Source of the DNA: Pisaster brevispinus
Lineage: Eukaryota > Echinodermata > Asteroidea > Forcipulatida > Asteriidae
Assembly (NCBI GenBank): GCA_023634235.1
Contig: JAMKCF010000008.1
Span: 7,761,176 to 7,825,175, forward strand
Length of the DNA stretch: 64,000 nt
Reading direction: 5' to 3'
Part shown: positions 1-12,649 of the stretch, piece after piece
Numbering within the stretch: the stretch's first letter is position 1
How the letters are laid out: each line of letters begins with the position of its first letter
The notes under the pieces: model-generated
What the model was told of the DNA's origin: nothing
Database searches by the model: none
The model's input: the letters and a program-made list of their open reading frames with translations, nothing else
Program-made: the position numbers and the translations under genes

Positions 1-121
1 AAAATGTGCAGGATACCAGTCACAAACAATGCATGTGACATTGTAGTTTGGCTGGTAACCTGTTTTTGCTGAGCAAATGTTGGCAATTTGTGTTCTTAAA
101 CTGGTCTATGAAATTGGCCCG
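1..121. repeat. Right part of a foldback element ending in GAAATTGGCCC
   Basis: The left window edge cuts a repeat whose right end (GGTCTATGAAATTGGCCC) matches the ends of the copies at 1731-1942 and 10494-10667. Internal words shared with the latter include GGATACCAGTCACA and TGGCTGGTAACC. Confidence 0.6.
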
Positions 122-865
122 TTAACTTGTTGATCGGCAAATGGAAGTTCTGAGGCATGCGTTTTTAATATTACACAGATTTCAAGTCAAATGTACAAAG
201 CGTGATTATTGAAAACTATTGGGATATTGAATTGATATGTTTTTAATGGCTCAAAACCTTTTTTGGGGAGAGCACATTTATTGAAATTGTTGAGATTCCA
301 GGAGTCTATGCTTTTATCTCAAGTATGTTTTGTAGAATGTTTTGTAGTGACCAAATTTACCTGATGTCAGCATCACTTTGGGGGGCACCATTTTAGGAGT
401 CAATGTTATACGGTGAAGTGTGTATTTAAGGCGAAGCAGCATTTACATGCTTGTCATATTTCATCCATGTTTTCAAGCACTGAGACATTATCTTTTAATG
501 CACAACTATGTGCTACATGTTACTACCCCTTTGGGGCACACAAGAGTTTGATTTAATTGCAAGCACAATTGGTCTGTGAGCCAATGTCTGCATAGAAAAA
601 AGCTACGCTTGGCGCAGCTCAAAGTCCCAATCCAAGTTAGCTGTAAAGATTGCGTTCATCAGGAACTATCTTATAAGTAAAGCAATGTTGAGATTGGTTA
701 CAATGGCTGTTCTTTAGTCATAAAATCAGGTGTATTTTTAACTGTTGGCTGTTTCCACACTTCAACCTTTGGTTAGATATAGAGAAGTTTTGTTATTGAA
801 ATTACCATAAGGAGTGAATGAATTATAACCAATCGAAAGAATCTTGACATTTTCGTCTGTTTTAG

Positions 866-3800
866 GCGTTGACACGATACCAAATGCTGTTCCGACATTT
901 GTTTTACTGCAAGCACGTTGAGAGAATACTATGCAAGTGAGTATGTATACATTGTAGTTAGTTTCATTCTACACCTTCCTTCTCTTGCTTTTCTATAAAA
1001 GCTTTTGATCAGTCATTTTTATTGTGGTTTACTTGTAAATGTGAAGGACATTTAAGTTTTCCCACAATCCTGTTGGCTATTTCTTTACTCAAATGTGCAT
1101 CTGCTGTATCCCAAGGCTACTTCTGGCTCCGTAGCATTTGTTTGTAATTTTACACAGAGACACCTGGGCCCAAGTTCATGGCTCTGCTTACCGCCCAATT
1201 CTGCGCTTGCAATCACCATTCTTCGTTTAGAGGGCAAGCAAGCTGTGTAAGTGAAGAATGCCTGGTAATGTGAACTACACACACGCGCAAGCAGAAATTC
1301 CCTGCTAACCTGTGAAATATGCTTGACATAAGTGCATAATTCCCTGCTTCCGTAAATGCTGATTTTTTGTTTACGGTAAGCAGAGCCATGAAATTGGGCC
1401 GTTTCTTTGTTCAAAGGCATTTCCTATGACAGAAACTGATAATGTTGAGAGGAGGTAATGTCATTGTAAGAGACTATTACACACAGATGATTGTCGCTTC
1501 CCCTCCCACAGTCTCTGGGTCCTGAACAAGGCTGCTAAGAAGTACACACTACACTCTTCCAAGTGGTACGCAGCAGCCTTTGCCCTCCGCCAACGCATGC
1601 TCCACCTGGTGCAGAACCTCCAGTACTATATGATGTTTGAGGTGGTAGAGCCCAACTGGCAAGTCATGGAGTCCAAGCTCAGACAGGTACCTACTCGCTG
1701 TACCTTTAGAAGGTCATGGCAGTCATTCAGGACTCGATTTCATAGAGCTGCTTAAGCACAAAAAAATAGCTAAGCACAAAAAAATTATGCTTACCAGAGT
1801 AAGGTTACCAGTCAAACTACCATGTCACAAGTATTTTGTGTATTGTGACTGGTATTTTGTGACTGGTATCCTGTTCATTTCTGCTGAGCAGAAAAATGTC
1901 AAGCAATATTTTCTGCTTAAGCAGCTCTATGAAATTGGGCCCAGATCTGTGTATTGATTGTACGTCTAAACATGGATTTTGTCAAGAGTCCATACATTTA
2001 GGTGTTTACTGACTATTCTGTGGGTATTAAGCCAGTATATCAAACTCACACACTCTGTTAGCATGCTTGGGCTTTTTGCTACTTCCGGGTAAACACAAAT
2101 TCCCTTGTTCTACTGTTTAATATAAAGTGATTCATGCGTCAAACACTTTTAATAAAACATTTGCAAAACATCTTTGCAAAGCATGAGCAACAAGTTGGAA
2201 ACTTTAGACAGATATACTCATTCACAGCGGCCATCTCCATTGCAGAGTTAGTCTGCAATGGACCTCTAACAATCTGCGTCTGAGCCAGGGTCGTACACCC
2301 AGCTAGACTTGAGTCCAGTCTAATTCTTGATGTTGTCCTTACACCTTCATGGCCAGCAATGGACCTCTAACAATCTGCATCTAAGCCAGGGTCGTACACC
2401 CAGCTAGACTTGAGTCCAGTCTAATCCTTGATGTTGTCCTTACACCTTCATGGCCAGCCTCACGATGGTCCCTTTCCCTCCACTTTGTGCCCATCCACCC
2501 CCCCCCTCCCAACACTGTCTTATAACCATAGATGCAACATTATCCTTATGAGGAGCGCAGACTGGGAGAGGACAACAAGTGCACTTGGCATCACTGATTA
2601 TGTTTCCATAAATCATAGATCTCTGTGCATGATTTAAAGAGTTAGTAATTCAACTGAACAAACTATTGAGAAAGTTTTGTTTTTTTATCCTGCAAAAAAA
2701 TAGTTAGTGGCCTGACGTTTTGACCCTAGCAGAGTCTTTCTCGAAGGCTAAATGACAAGACTACCTTGACTATCCTACGCATTCTTTTATCCCTCTTACC
2801 AGTTTAATATTTCGTTGTACAGTTTCCATCCGGTCTTTTTAAAACCATTAACCATGCACAGTTTGTAATCCTCTTAATTACTCTCTGTTTTGTTGGTCTC
2901 TATATTCCAGATATCCAACATTGATGATGTGTTGGACATTCACACCGACTTTCTAGACAAGTGTCTAAAAGACTGCATGCTCACCAACCCAGAGTTATTG
3001 AAGATCGTCAGTAAGCTCATGCTCGTGTGTGTCACATTTGCCAATTGCATTCAGGTAAAGTATACCTTATGAAATCACTAAAGGCTAAATATTTTGTTCA
3101 TTGTACGTCTGTGCTTTGATAAACAGTGGGAGACTTTGGAACACTAGGTGGCAGCAGACTTACCAGGTAAACTTCCATTGTTTATGCAGCTCTGAGCATG
3201 TGCACATTACCGAAAACAATGAATTTACCTGGTAAGTCTGCTGCCACCTAGCGTCCCAAAATTTCCCCATTCATATGTGTGTTTGTTGTCTTTTATGAAA
3301 TTCTGCCTTTTCTATCTTAGAATGGACTGGCTTGTGATACATTTTTGTGATATTTTTTGTGTAACCCTCTTACTGTTGGTAAAATTTTCCAGGGAGTTGA
3401 CCAACCATTTAAAACCATTCAAGTGTATGGTGCCACAGCTGTGCACAGACAAACTTAAGGGTCGGGTTTGTGGGCTCCTGCAATTGTTTGGTTTTTTTTT
3501 TCCGTTTTCAAAGTTGAACAAAGACAAACTTTGTGGGCCCTACTGTTTAATTGTGTAAAAGTCCTCACAAGGCTCCCTTCGTTAACCCAGATGTACACAC
3601 ACACACACGTGTGTAAACACCGGCAATCGTGGACCCTCCTTTGTTCAACCCTTTGTGACAGCAACCATGGACCACAATGTTTTCCTTTGTGATAGCAACC
3701 GTGGACCTATTGTCTCTCTTGTTATAGGTCCCCGGTTTGAATGTGCATACCTACCCACAACCTTCCAGATCGGGTTTGTGGGGTCCTGCTATTGTTCTTC

Positions 3801-6800
3801 TATTATTCCCTTTTCTAAAGAATTCTCTTGTAGGGTTCAGGTTGAACAAAGAATTCCCTTGTGGGGTCCATAGTTCCATTGTGTAAAAGACCCCACAAAG
3901 CCACTTCCGTAAGCCCATGTGTGTACTGTGTAGATGCATTCACCACGTGGTATCATATGGCAGACTGGCATAATTTATCTGTCGTTCAAAACCGCAGTGG
4001 ATGATATTTAAACTGTTTATTCTTTTACTGTTACTTGATTTATAAGCGTATTAATTTCCATGTATTTAATTGTAATTGTATGCCCCTTCTTTCATTTGTG
4101 TTATCATTTATATTTTGGTCAAAGTATAATTTGTGAATATGTCCTTGAGAGGGTAGCTTGTGCGGTAAAGAAAACAGTGTGTAACAGTTAATTACTTTTG
4201 TTATGAATTGAATATTGCAAGGAACGGATATTTGATCTGTTTTATCATATCCTACTCAGTGGTTGTGTAGCATTTATCATTGAACATTTTTCTCTGGGTC
4301 ATTTCAATCACTTTGGTTTTTAAACAATTTGTGCACTTTTTCTGTGATTGAATTCGTGTAATTGTTTTGTTTGCATTTGAACCAAATTTATGCGTTTATA
4401 AATATTTATCTTAGTTTAAAACCTGCAACTTGGTCAATGATATGACAAAGAATACTATATAACACATCTGCAATTATCAATAGTACAGAAATAAGTTAAG
4501 CAAAACATATCGGAATATTTTAGAGAAATGATATAACATAAACTGTATCAGCCAGTAGTAATTAAAATATGCCTTTACTATTGGTATTTCATTGATGTTT
4601 AATATTTTTGAGTACCTGACTTTTTGTACGGTGAAGTCATTCAATACAATCAAAATAAAGGGGATGATTGAATGGAAATACAAAGTAAAGTCTTTCGTAT
4701 TACACCTCATTGTTTTATTTGTCTAACAATCCCCAAATTTGTCTCTTTTTCTCTGTGTTCAGAGAATGACGGAGACGATGAATGTAGAGGGAGAGGCCAG
4801 CTTCCTGGTGGATACCACAGACCCTAAAGGCAAGGACAAGGATAAGACGGAGTCTAAGAAATGGAAAGCTGCAACCAAGGTAGTGTAACTATTGATTTTG
4901 GGAGAGAATAACGGGTATGGTATGGCTGGGTACAATTCTAAGGAAGCTCAGATTGTTAAGATGTTGTGTTGTACGCTGGGCCGTACGTTAACCTTCTTAA
5001 CTCTTGTGTTAATGTTCTCCAGTGAGTTGACCAACCATTTGAAATCATTCAACTGCACGGGTTTTGTTTGGTGGCGCAACTGCCCACAGAACTAACAGTG
5101 CACATGCTTGTGCTGTGGAGATGCATTCAACACATGTAATGACATTGCCTGCTGTGTTAGTTTATCTATCATTCGAAAGCATTGTGGTGATATTGAATGG
5201 TCAGACAGTAGGAGGGTTGACTGTCATTAAATACTGGCATAGTTTAACTATCATTCAAAACCATAGTGGACGATATTGAATGATCAGACAGTAGGAGGGT
5301 TGACTGTCATTTCAGACTGGCCTAGTCTGCTGTCATAGTGGAAGATATGGAAAGGTTAGACAGTAGGAGGGTTAGATAAAACATTTTCATTGAGTGAAAT
5401 CTGAGCAACTGGTGTTAAAAATATTTTGTAACCTTCTGTCAACCTCCTGTCTGTCCATCCACACCAGGTTGCTTCAGAGCATGTGGACCAATTAATCGGC
5501 AGCGAGGAATTCGCCAGCACCATCGGCAACTTTGACAGTAACTTCTCAACCCTCCTGGTGAGCCTGTTGGACCAGCTGAGCTTGTTCAGCACGACGGACT
5601 GCGAGCACAATATGACCAACATCATACACAGGCTGGACTTCAATGGGTTCTACACGGAGGGGTTGGAGAAACTCGCCGCTGAGAGACGGAGCCGAGAGCT
5701 GGAAGAGCAGGACCAAGGTTAGTTACAAAGAACTCAGAAACTCTTCCTTAAACCTGAAGAATGTAGAATGTTGAGAGTCTTATTTTGAGTGTTACCTTTA
5801 CAGCGGTGTTTGATAAGCACTGTCCGTGTATTCTCAGTTGCTTTCCTGTGTCCTGAGGAAAAACAAATTCTCAGGCGTACTATTCGGGTGGGATTTGAAC
5901 CGACGACCCACGCTATCCTTGAGCAGATGTCTTTATGCCACTAAAACTCCAAGCTTGTCACATGGATAATGTTAGTTCAGCAAATATACTTTGAAATAAA
6001 AGAATCTATCCTGATCAAACAGTAAGAGGGTCGTTTTCTGTCTCTGTATTACAAACATTCAATATAAACAAAGATATCCTGAGTTTTCTTTGCCACCCTC
6101 TGTTGATACGTGTCTATCTAGGAACACAATGATAACAAGGTTCATACCTATACCAAACCCACCGGGGAAATATTTTAATCTGAATTACTGACAAAGTCAA
6201 TAAATTTGCAATTGAAGAGCCCTCCTAATCACTGTTGTAAAAACAAATAAATATAACAAAGATCCTGAGTTTTCACTGCCACCCTCTGTCTGTAAGTGTC
6301 TATCTAGGAACTCAATGATAACAAGGTTCATACAGGAATCAAACCCTCCAAGGAAATTTATTGAAATCTGAAATATTGAAGTCAAGAAAGTAGCATTTAA
6401 AGAACCCACCTAATCACTGATTGATTATCGCGATTGCCACAATGAAAATAACCCCGGTAAGAAAGTGCACAAAAAGCCTGGCAAATATGATCCATTTTTT
6501 GTTGCTTTGACCATCAATTTTGAGGAAATGTCCTCAGGTTGGTTGGATGATGTGGTTGTTGAAAATCAGAAGATGTAAGTGAATTAATTTTTCATAAAAC
6601 AATGACGTAACTGGCCAAGTGGCTCTTTCCACAAAGTACCAGGGGAGTCTGCGGAGACCAGGTCCACAACACATAAGCCATGGGGCTTTCACATTATGTA
6701 CAAACAGAAGAAAGCCATGTGCCCAATGCTAGCTTAGAAGATACTTTGTGGCAGTCTGGTACCCGTGCATAGGATGTTTAATGTAAAATTGCTATTATCT

Positions 6801-7588
6801 CTGCCACTCGGACTTTCATGAGTAATTTAGTTTCAGTATTAATTGACTTCCGGTTTGAGACTTTGAGAAGTAATGTAGTCTAAAAAGCAGTTTTAGGTCG
6901 TAGTAACACACACACTGACTTAAACAAATTTAACCAAGCCAGTTCTTTTGCATGTACACGTTTGACATACTCCCCCACGGGTGGCTCATTTGTTAATTGC
7001 TTTGTGTTGTTTTACCCACTCTACCTAATTATGGATTATGCGTTTAAAACCTCGGTACAGAGAGTGGTGCTTTAGCCACAATTTCATTTTCGATCCGAAG
7101 CCCTTTTTTTTCTGTCGGTTTAATGTTCGTTCGACACTCCGGCCTGAGCTCCCTGCACCACCCTCCATCTCTCATGTAAGTGCGAATTGTGTTGGCCCCT
7201 CTGTTCTTGGCCCCTCTGTTGTAATTTTCTTGTTAATTGATATTAAAAGCTATATCTGTTGTGCCACATTTGTGTATGTTAACGTTTGATTAATTTCATC
7301 ACCCCTCCACCCCTTTGTACCCTGTACGTGGCAGGCTTTGCCCAGCCAGCTCTGTTGCCCCGCGCCCCTGTCCTCAGCCCTTTACAAAATGAATTGATTA
7401 GTTAGTGAGGGTTTATGCTATCAAGTAATTTTAGTTAACGTTGTTCATGATGACTCAGACATAAATAAATTTGATGCTTTCCTGAATCATCAGGTGCCTC
7501 CGGAAGTTCTCTGACAAGCGTCTCGAGTCTGTCATCTAAAGGGCAGTCTGGCACCTCTAGCTTGAGACCTGGCAGTAAGGATCCTTGA
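866..7588 (+). CDS. TUBGCP2: Gamma-tubulin complex component 2, C-terminal part (5' end outside window)
   Basis: Six exons join in frame: 866-936, 1512-1686, 2911-3054, 4763-4879, 5468-5717 and 7494-7588 (TGA at 7586-7588), giving the last 283 residues. The protein reads ALTRYQMLFRHLFYCKHVER, then NLWVLNKAAKKY, ISNIDDVLDIHTDFLDKC, CLKDCMLTNPELLK, and STTDCEHNM followed by RLDFNGFYTEGLEKLAAER. These match vertebrate GCP2 closely and in order. The region is the C-terminal GRIP2 domain, which in this family contacts gamma-tubulin. GCP2 pairs with GCP3 in the gamma-tubulin small complex that nucleates microtubules at centrosomes. The segment in exon 4 (GKDKDKTESKKWK) is lysine-rich and is the least conserved part. 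The tail after FNGFYTEGLEKL is serine-rich (GASGSSLTSVSSLSSKG) and unlike the proline-rich human tail. Identification is firm; the exact last exon is less certain because an alternative exists at 7335-7405. Confidence 0.95.
1166..1400. repeat. Foldback element, GGGCCCAA...TTGGGCC family
   Basis: The left end GGGCCCAAGTTCATGGCTCT and the right end, which contains CGGTAAGCAGAGCCATGAAA before TTGGGCC, are inverted copies of each other. The element is about 235 bp in a TUBGCP2 intron. It gives rise to an apparent minus-strand ORF of about 110 codons that is not a gene. Another long copy is at 59929-60141. Confidence 0.75.
1731..1942. repeat. Foldback element, same superfamily, AGCTGCTTAAGCACAAAA subtype
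   Basis: The left part has ATTTCATAGAGCTGCTTAAG and the right part has CTTAAGCAGCTCTATGAAAT, close inverted copies. It lies between TUBGCP2 exons and has no coding content. Confidence 0.7.
2255..2457. repeat. Tandem duplication, two copies of about 101 bp
   Basis: GCAATGGACCTCTAACAATC begins at 2255 and again at 2356, and both copies run to CACCTTCATGGCCAGC with only a few differences. The high identity suggests a recent duplication. It lies in a TUBGCP2 intron. Confidence 0.85.
3128..3268. repeat. Palindromic MITE of about 141 bp (first copy)
   Basis: GTGGCAGCAGACTTACCAGG near the left is mirrored by CCTGGTAAGTCTGCTGCCAC near the right, with a short central spacer. A second copy lies at 35362-35505. 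Fragments with TCTGCTGCCA appear near 24780 and 62215. Confidence 0.85.
3376..3935. repeat. Dispersed repeat cluster with TTGTGGGG..CCCCACAA motifs
   Basis: Blocks with GAGTTGACCAACCATTTAAA and CCATTGTGTAAAAG followed by a CCCACA-containing stretch recur here, at about 4980-5100, and at about 50740-50880. They account for several short spurious reading frames in this TUBGCP2 intron. Confidence 0.5.
5160..5375. repeat. Degenerate tandem repeat, three units of about 75-83 bp
   Basis: The block AGACAGTAGGAGGGTT recurs near 5203, 5286 and 5358, each time preceded by a diverged copy of GTGGACGATATTGAATG. It sits directly upstream of the TUBGCP2 exon at 5468. Confidence 0.7.
5800..5965 (-). repeat. 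tRNA-derived SINE (type 2), minus orientation
   Basis: GGTGGGATTTGAACC is the complement of a tRNA B box, followed by a degenerate tRNA-like head and the tail GATAAGCACTGT. Related copies occur at about 43310-43450 and 46010-46110. It cannot fold as an intact tRNA. Confidence 0.6.
6046..6425. repeat. Direct duplication of about 190 bp
   Basis: TGCCACCCTCTGT, GTGTCTATCTAGGAAC and AATGATAACAAGGTTCATAC occur in the same order in two adjacent units, with moderate divergence. It lies within the last TUBGCP2 intron. Confidence 0.7.
7335..7405 (+). CDS. TUBGCP2: Candidate alternative last exon of TUBGCP2
   Basis: An AG acceptor at 7333-7334 opens a reading frame that accepts the one-base overhang of the exon ending at 5717. 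It would add GFAQPALLPRAPVLSPLQNE followed by LIS and TAG at 7403-7405. The sequence is proline-rich, as is the C terminus of human GCP2, whereas the downstream exon at 7494 gives a serine-rich tail. It may be a mutually exclusive terminal exon, a retained-sequence isoform, or chance. No transcript evidence is available from sequence alone. Confidence 0.35.
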
Positions 7589-8849
7589 TGGAGTGAAGTC
7601 TTGGTGATACTTCAAACTTTCTATGCAACTTCAACCTGCACTATTAATCCAAAAATATCTAGTGATGCATTCCTTTTTTCCCAATAGAGTCCATATGAAA
7701 GCGGGAGACAAAATTACAAGTATCTAACCTCACTTTAAAAATGCCAATGTATTTGCTACTCTTTCAGAGCCAACTTTTAAACATGACGTCATCGGATGTC
7801 AACAACAATTAAATGGGTCTGTGCATTTCATACAGCAATTTTTCAATAGTCAAAAGTTCAATTTCAACGCCGTTTTTTATCAAATATCATGGAACGCAAT
7901 GAAAATACCCTGGCATGTAAAAAAAGTACAGACCTACATTATTTAAAGTATGACCTCAATGGATGTTTTAGATGTTAACAAGTTTTAAAGGGTTTTGTAA
8001 AGGGTTGTAATACACTGTCATTTTCCACCATTTTGATGTGAGGTAAGAAACTTGAATTTTTTGTATTCCCTGTTCATAAGGACACTATCGGAAAATGAGT
8101 TGGATTTGTAACGATTGTACCATGGGGACCAAGTGGCATGAAGCTCCGCCCCCTTCATGCATTGACCAATCACAACCGCAAAGCACATGCCCAAAAGTCT
8201 GACAAGCTAAAATCTCATTACAGATTAAAAATATTTCAACATACAGCAAAGTTTATGACTTTGAGGAAATAAATAGTTAATGACGTGATGTTTCGACCTT
8301 TAGCAGAGTCTTTCTCGAAGACTAAATCTTAAGCCTTCGAGAAAGACTCCGTTAGATACAAAACATCAGGCCATTAACTATCTTTCACATCTATAACATA
8401 GGTCCTTTTGGTTGGTTATCAGTTTGCAACTGCTAATTCTATTTTCTCAAAATAACAAAATAAGAGTTTAGCATTTATAAAACTTTTGCTACATTGGATG
8501 GTGCATGCTAAGTTCTTATGATTTTATAAACAATCGAGTCAGTACTTGTGTATATATGTAAATTATCCTATCAGAAAAGTCTGTGTGTCTCTGATACACA
8601 AGAATTTCAAAAATGTAAAAAGTTGTTATATTTGTAATGCACAGTTTGCAAAATTTTGCTTTTGCTGTTACAATTAAGTGCCACTTGCCCAGATGCATTT
8701 GAGAAATACAATATTACGTACAAAAATGTAGTTATGTTTGTTGTTTTTATTTTGTAATGGGTCTGACTCATAGTTTCAGAAATTTATTTTTGGTAGATGA
8801 GCAGCTGAAGGTAGACCATTAAACCAAGTGATTGTAATATCAGAATGTG
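7589..8849. other. 3' flank of TUBGCP2, no further gene seen
   Basis: AT-rich sequence with no supported exon. It contains one inverted repeat (8275-8390): GTTAATGACGTGATGTTTCG on the left and, on the right, AAACATCAGGCCATTAAC, with AGTCTTTCTCGAAG mirrored between them. Parts of this also occur at 2700-2755 and 57710-57790. Confidence 0.5.
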
Positions 8850-8939
8850 TCCTGTAAGCTAGCACCCTGGTGTATCCAGAGGGCCATGTTCTTCTTCAGT
8901 TAAATAATAATACCACTTGGTTCTTGGATTGCGTACATA

Positions 8940-9235
8940 TCCCAGCAGCCTTTTTACAACATTGCTATCCTGTTCATCAGGCATACTTAACTTGCTAAAC
9001 TTCTAGGGGAGCACACAACCAAAAGCTGCTTAAATTGGCACTAAGGGGTTAATCCAACACGATACTGTCTCAGCCCTCTAGGGGTTCCTATTTATACACC
9101 TGGGTAAAGAGAGGCAATTGTAAGTGCCTTTCTCAAGGACATAAATGTCACGACTGGGATTCGAACCCACACTCTGATGATTCAGCCATCAGAACTTGAG
9201 TCCGATGCACTCGACCACTCGGCCATGACTAGTCA
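8940..9235 (-). repeat. tRNA-Leu-like SINE, minus orientation
   Basis: On the minus strand the head reads GTCATGGCCGAGTGGTCGAG, then GGACTCAAGTTCTGA and GGGTTCGAATCCCAGTCGTG, which is an A box, a CAA anticodon region, a long variable arm and a B box. The tail ACATTTATGTCCTTGAGAAA is the SINE body. Mutated stems argue against a functional tRNA-Leu. Confidence 0.75.
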
Positions 9236-9809
9236 AACAAGCAAGTTTGCCCATGTACTCTTTCTTGTTGCACACTCCTCCCCGCTGCATCACTTCCCCC
9301 TTGTCTGCTTTAACCAGTTTGCCCTCTCTTCTGCATCCAGCTCCTTGCCTTGAGTACTAAATCTGCTAGAGGAGTCTTTGACATTTTTGTGAGTGTGAAT
9401 AAATCCAGCTGTGAAAGCTGTGACAGAAATGTAATTGCTTTTGCCATGTTGTCAGTATGTTCGAGTATAATTCATCTATATATGAGGCAACAGATCATTC
9501 ACTGCAGCATCAGCCTGAGTCTGGAACCAACTCCCTCTGGTTGTCAAATCATCCCCAACCATCACATTTTTCAAGACGAATATTAAGTCTCGTCTATAGA
9601 TCCCTTGCACTTTTGTATGTAAGGGTAGGATGAGCTTGTAAGCCAAATACGCACAGTACATAGCATAACACAAAGGGAAACCCACTCTCAAAATGGCGCA
9701 ACCGAGATCTATTATAGTGAATTGGGTCAATACAGTACTTGGACAGTCCACTCATGTACATCTTATTGGTAATGCATTATGAACCATGTTGAAAGAGTCA
9801 TACATGGTG

Positions 9810-10215
9810 TGTTGTGACCAAGTGGATAAGAGCACCAGACTCCAGCTCTGGGTTTTTTTTGATCAGCAGAGTGTGGATTGGAGTGCAGGTCCTGACACTT
9901 GTTTCCTTAAAGCAAGACACTTAACCATCATTGCTACATCTTTCGGATGGAACGTAAAGCCGTAGGTCCTGTGTGTTGTATAATGCACATAAAAGAACCC
10001 AGTGCACTTATCATAAAGAGAAGGGGTTGGCCCTGGTGTTCCTGGTTTGATTGTCAGCATATTGCGCCAGAGCACCTTGTAAACCATTACATGGTGCTAT
10101 AAAGGAATAGGTCTCATACTTCAAAATGTAGCTCCACATACCTTGCAGGGAAAAAAAATACTGAGCAATTTTATATGCCCATTGAGTGTGATAAAGTGCT
10201 GTATAAGAAGTTAGT
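9810..10215 (+). repeat. tRNA-Leu-like SINE, plus orientation, long body
   Basis: A decayed tRNA-like head (GACCAAGTGGATAAGAGCAC) is followed by TCCTGACACTTGTTTCCTTA and a body with TTTCGGATGGAACGTAAAGC and CACCTTGTAAACCATTACA. The same body follows the head at 24415-24790. Confidence 0.7.
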
Positions 10216-10493
10216 ATTATGATCAGCCTCCATTTGTTAAGTGTTTCCTTTAACATATTAGACTGTTAAATACTTTGGTATTTAAAGAAGTTTTTTCCTG
10301 TTTTGTCATAGTAGAATGGTATTTTTGGGGGAAAAGGATATAGTGACAAGGATATCCTATCATGCCTCTGATTATTTGTTATCGCTTAACAACAGCAAGA
10401 TGGCTTATTGATAGCCCTGGATGGATACCAGTCTCCATTGCACTGCACTGGTTGAGGAGTCCACTGGGTGGGCTACATGGCTGATATTAAACC

Positions 10494-10667
10494 AGGGCCA
10501 AATTTCATATAGCAGCAAATGGTGCTTAAAAAATTTCTGTTTAGCATAAATGAGCAGGATACCAGTCACAGACGATACATGTGGAATTATATTTTGGCTG
10601 GTAACCTTATTCTGGTAAGCATGGTTAGGTATTTTTGTGCTCAAGCAGCTCTATGAAATTGGGCCCA
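10494..10667. repeat. Foldback element, GGGCCAAATTTCATA...TATGAAATTGGGCCC
   Basis: The right end CAAGCAGCTCTATGAAATTG is followed by GGCCC; the left end is GGGCCAAATTTCATATAGCA. It contains GGATACCAGTCACAGACGAT, like the element cut by the left window edge. Confidence 0.75.
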
Positions 10668-10924
10668 GGTTTGAGAAATCAAAGCATTTGTCATATTTAT
10701 TCTGTGATTCTGACTCTAAGGTGTAATTTGCATCATTGGATTTTTGGAAGATTTAATTCATTTCCATAGTTTAGTTTTCAATAGACACATCCAACCAACC
10801 TGTCAGGAATGTTGCGCACTCTCATATCAGGCTTATTTGGGTTGTCTCAGTCTAAACAAGCAAAGATTATTTGTGGGGTCTTAAATTAATTTTCCTCGAC
10901 TTTGAAAAGTTGAAATTAAAATGC

Positions 10925-11440
10925 AAGCACCCATTGTTATATATATTTGTTCCCAATAAATTTTAAAGCAAGTTCCTTGAAAATGAAAAAAAATATTTTA
11001 ACCACTTTGTTTAGTTCTAAAAACAGAATTTGCATTTATTTGACAAATACAAAGATACATTGTAGGCCTAACCACTTTGCTTAGTCCAAAAATTCAAGCA
11101 CTCATTTTGTTACAAGTTTTAAAGCAACTTCCTTGAAAGCAAACAAAAATATCAATTTGCTTAGTTCCACAAACACAAAGGTGTAACCATTTTGCTTAGA
11201 CCTTAAAATGCAAGCACCCATTTTGTTAAAAGGTATAAAGCAAGTTCCTTGAAGAAAGACAGAAATAAATTTATCATTTGTTTAGCTCTAAAAAAGAATT
11301 TGCTTAATTCTAAAAACCCAAGCTTTTATGAGACAAACATAAAGATGTAATAATTTTGCTTAGTTCTAACAGGCAACCATTTAAAACATTAGTTTTACAG
11401 AAATTTCCTTGAAACAGGATCCTTAAAAAGTATTTAAAAA
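10925..11440. repeat. Degenerate tandem array, about 4 units
   Basis: The words CAAGCACCCATTTTGTTA, TTTAAAGCAAGTTCCTTGAA and CACTTTGCTTAG recur in order about every 130 bases with considerable divergence. No coding content was seen. Confidence 0.65.
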
Positions 11441-12649
11441 GCCTTAAATTGAACTATCCAAATCTAAGACCTTAACAAGCATACTAAATTTAATTCAGTT
11501 ATTTTAGGTCTTACAAATTTTGATGAAGCCTGTTATTGAATTACCTATTAGCTCGAAGAGAGACAAATAACACTGGGTGTAAAAAAAAAAGTAACAAAAT
11601 ATGAGCAGTTATAGCTGTTTCTCCCCTTCTTTATTCACTTATTTTTGGTCTGAAATTTTGTTAAGAGTGGCACTAAAAGAGTCTTAAAAAGTCTTAAATT
11701 TGACTTTTTGAAGTGTGCAGATACCTGGTGAAAACTAGAGTGTATGTAAATGTATGTGTTCTCTTCAACAAATGTCATGTCATCCCTTTAATATGGCCAG
11801 CTGAATGTTGTTGTAACAAGATGCTAGATGGTAATAACAAGATGCTAGATGGTAATGGTGATGAGTGGTTAGAACAGATGTCCATATGGCAAAATGAAAA
11901 TGAGAAGCCAAAGAGAAGAGGCGTGTAATCAGAGAAAAAAAGGTTCAATGTCTAGCCTGGATTGAGCCATAATATCTAATCTCTGTTTAATCAATGACTA
12001 TTGCAGCCAAGCCTTCTCCTTGTTGGAATGGTATATGATTGGTGACAAACAAGTGTAAAAATAATTATGTGAAAGAGCAAGAGTCAAAACATGTACCAAG
12101 TATTTTCACAATTATTTCAGTAAGTACCTACCGGTCAGCAAGTATTTTTGTGCTGCATTTTTATGACTTAATGATGGGATTTAAGTTAACGCATCACCTA
12201 AATCTATTTTTTAAAAATATAAAAACAATTGAAATAATTGTTTTAGTGTAAATTTCTGGGTTTACTAGCATTCACCCTAAAAAATGTTTATGTGGCAAGA
12301 ACTTCAGAATATTATGGTTCTCCTAAAACTGGGTGACTACATGTTACTCCCCATTTGTGTATTTATATATCACTTGAAGTTATAAGAAAAAAACACAATC
12401 AAATATTAATGGAAGTCTGAGGTTTTCCTCCAAAGGGCACCAAAACAAACATGGCGTATCGTAAAATCAAAGAGTTCAATGTGCACCAGACAATGTGCAA
12501 ATTTAGAGAAAATTATAATTATGTTGGCTGTAGTTAAAAGATAACCAGAGTAGACTATGATCATACTGCAGGCTAGATATTTGTACAAATAATGTCAATG
12601 CTATCCAATATTGATAAGGAGTAAGTAAAGTTAAAATCATACTGGCAGT

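Noticed and set aside
1085..1420. Minus-strand frame of 111 codons
   Set aside because: It lies across a foldback element; the same peptide words appear in the frame at 59972-60223 over another copy of the element.
7076..7172. Possible micro-exon before GTAAGT at 7176
   Set aside because: No AG acceptor follows the pyrimidine tract at a suitable place except one giving about 27 bases with an implausible cysteine-containing peptide; no support from family similarity.
9150..9235. Functional tRNA-Leu(CAA) gene
   Set aside because: The head has mispaired stems and is joined to a SINE body shared with other copies, so it is a SINE and not a tRNA gene.
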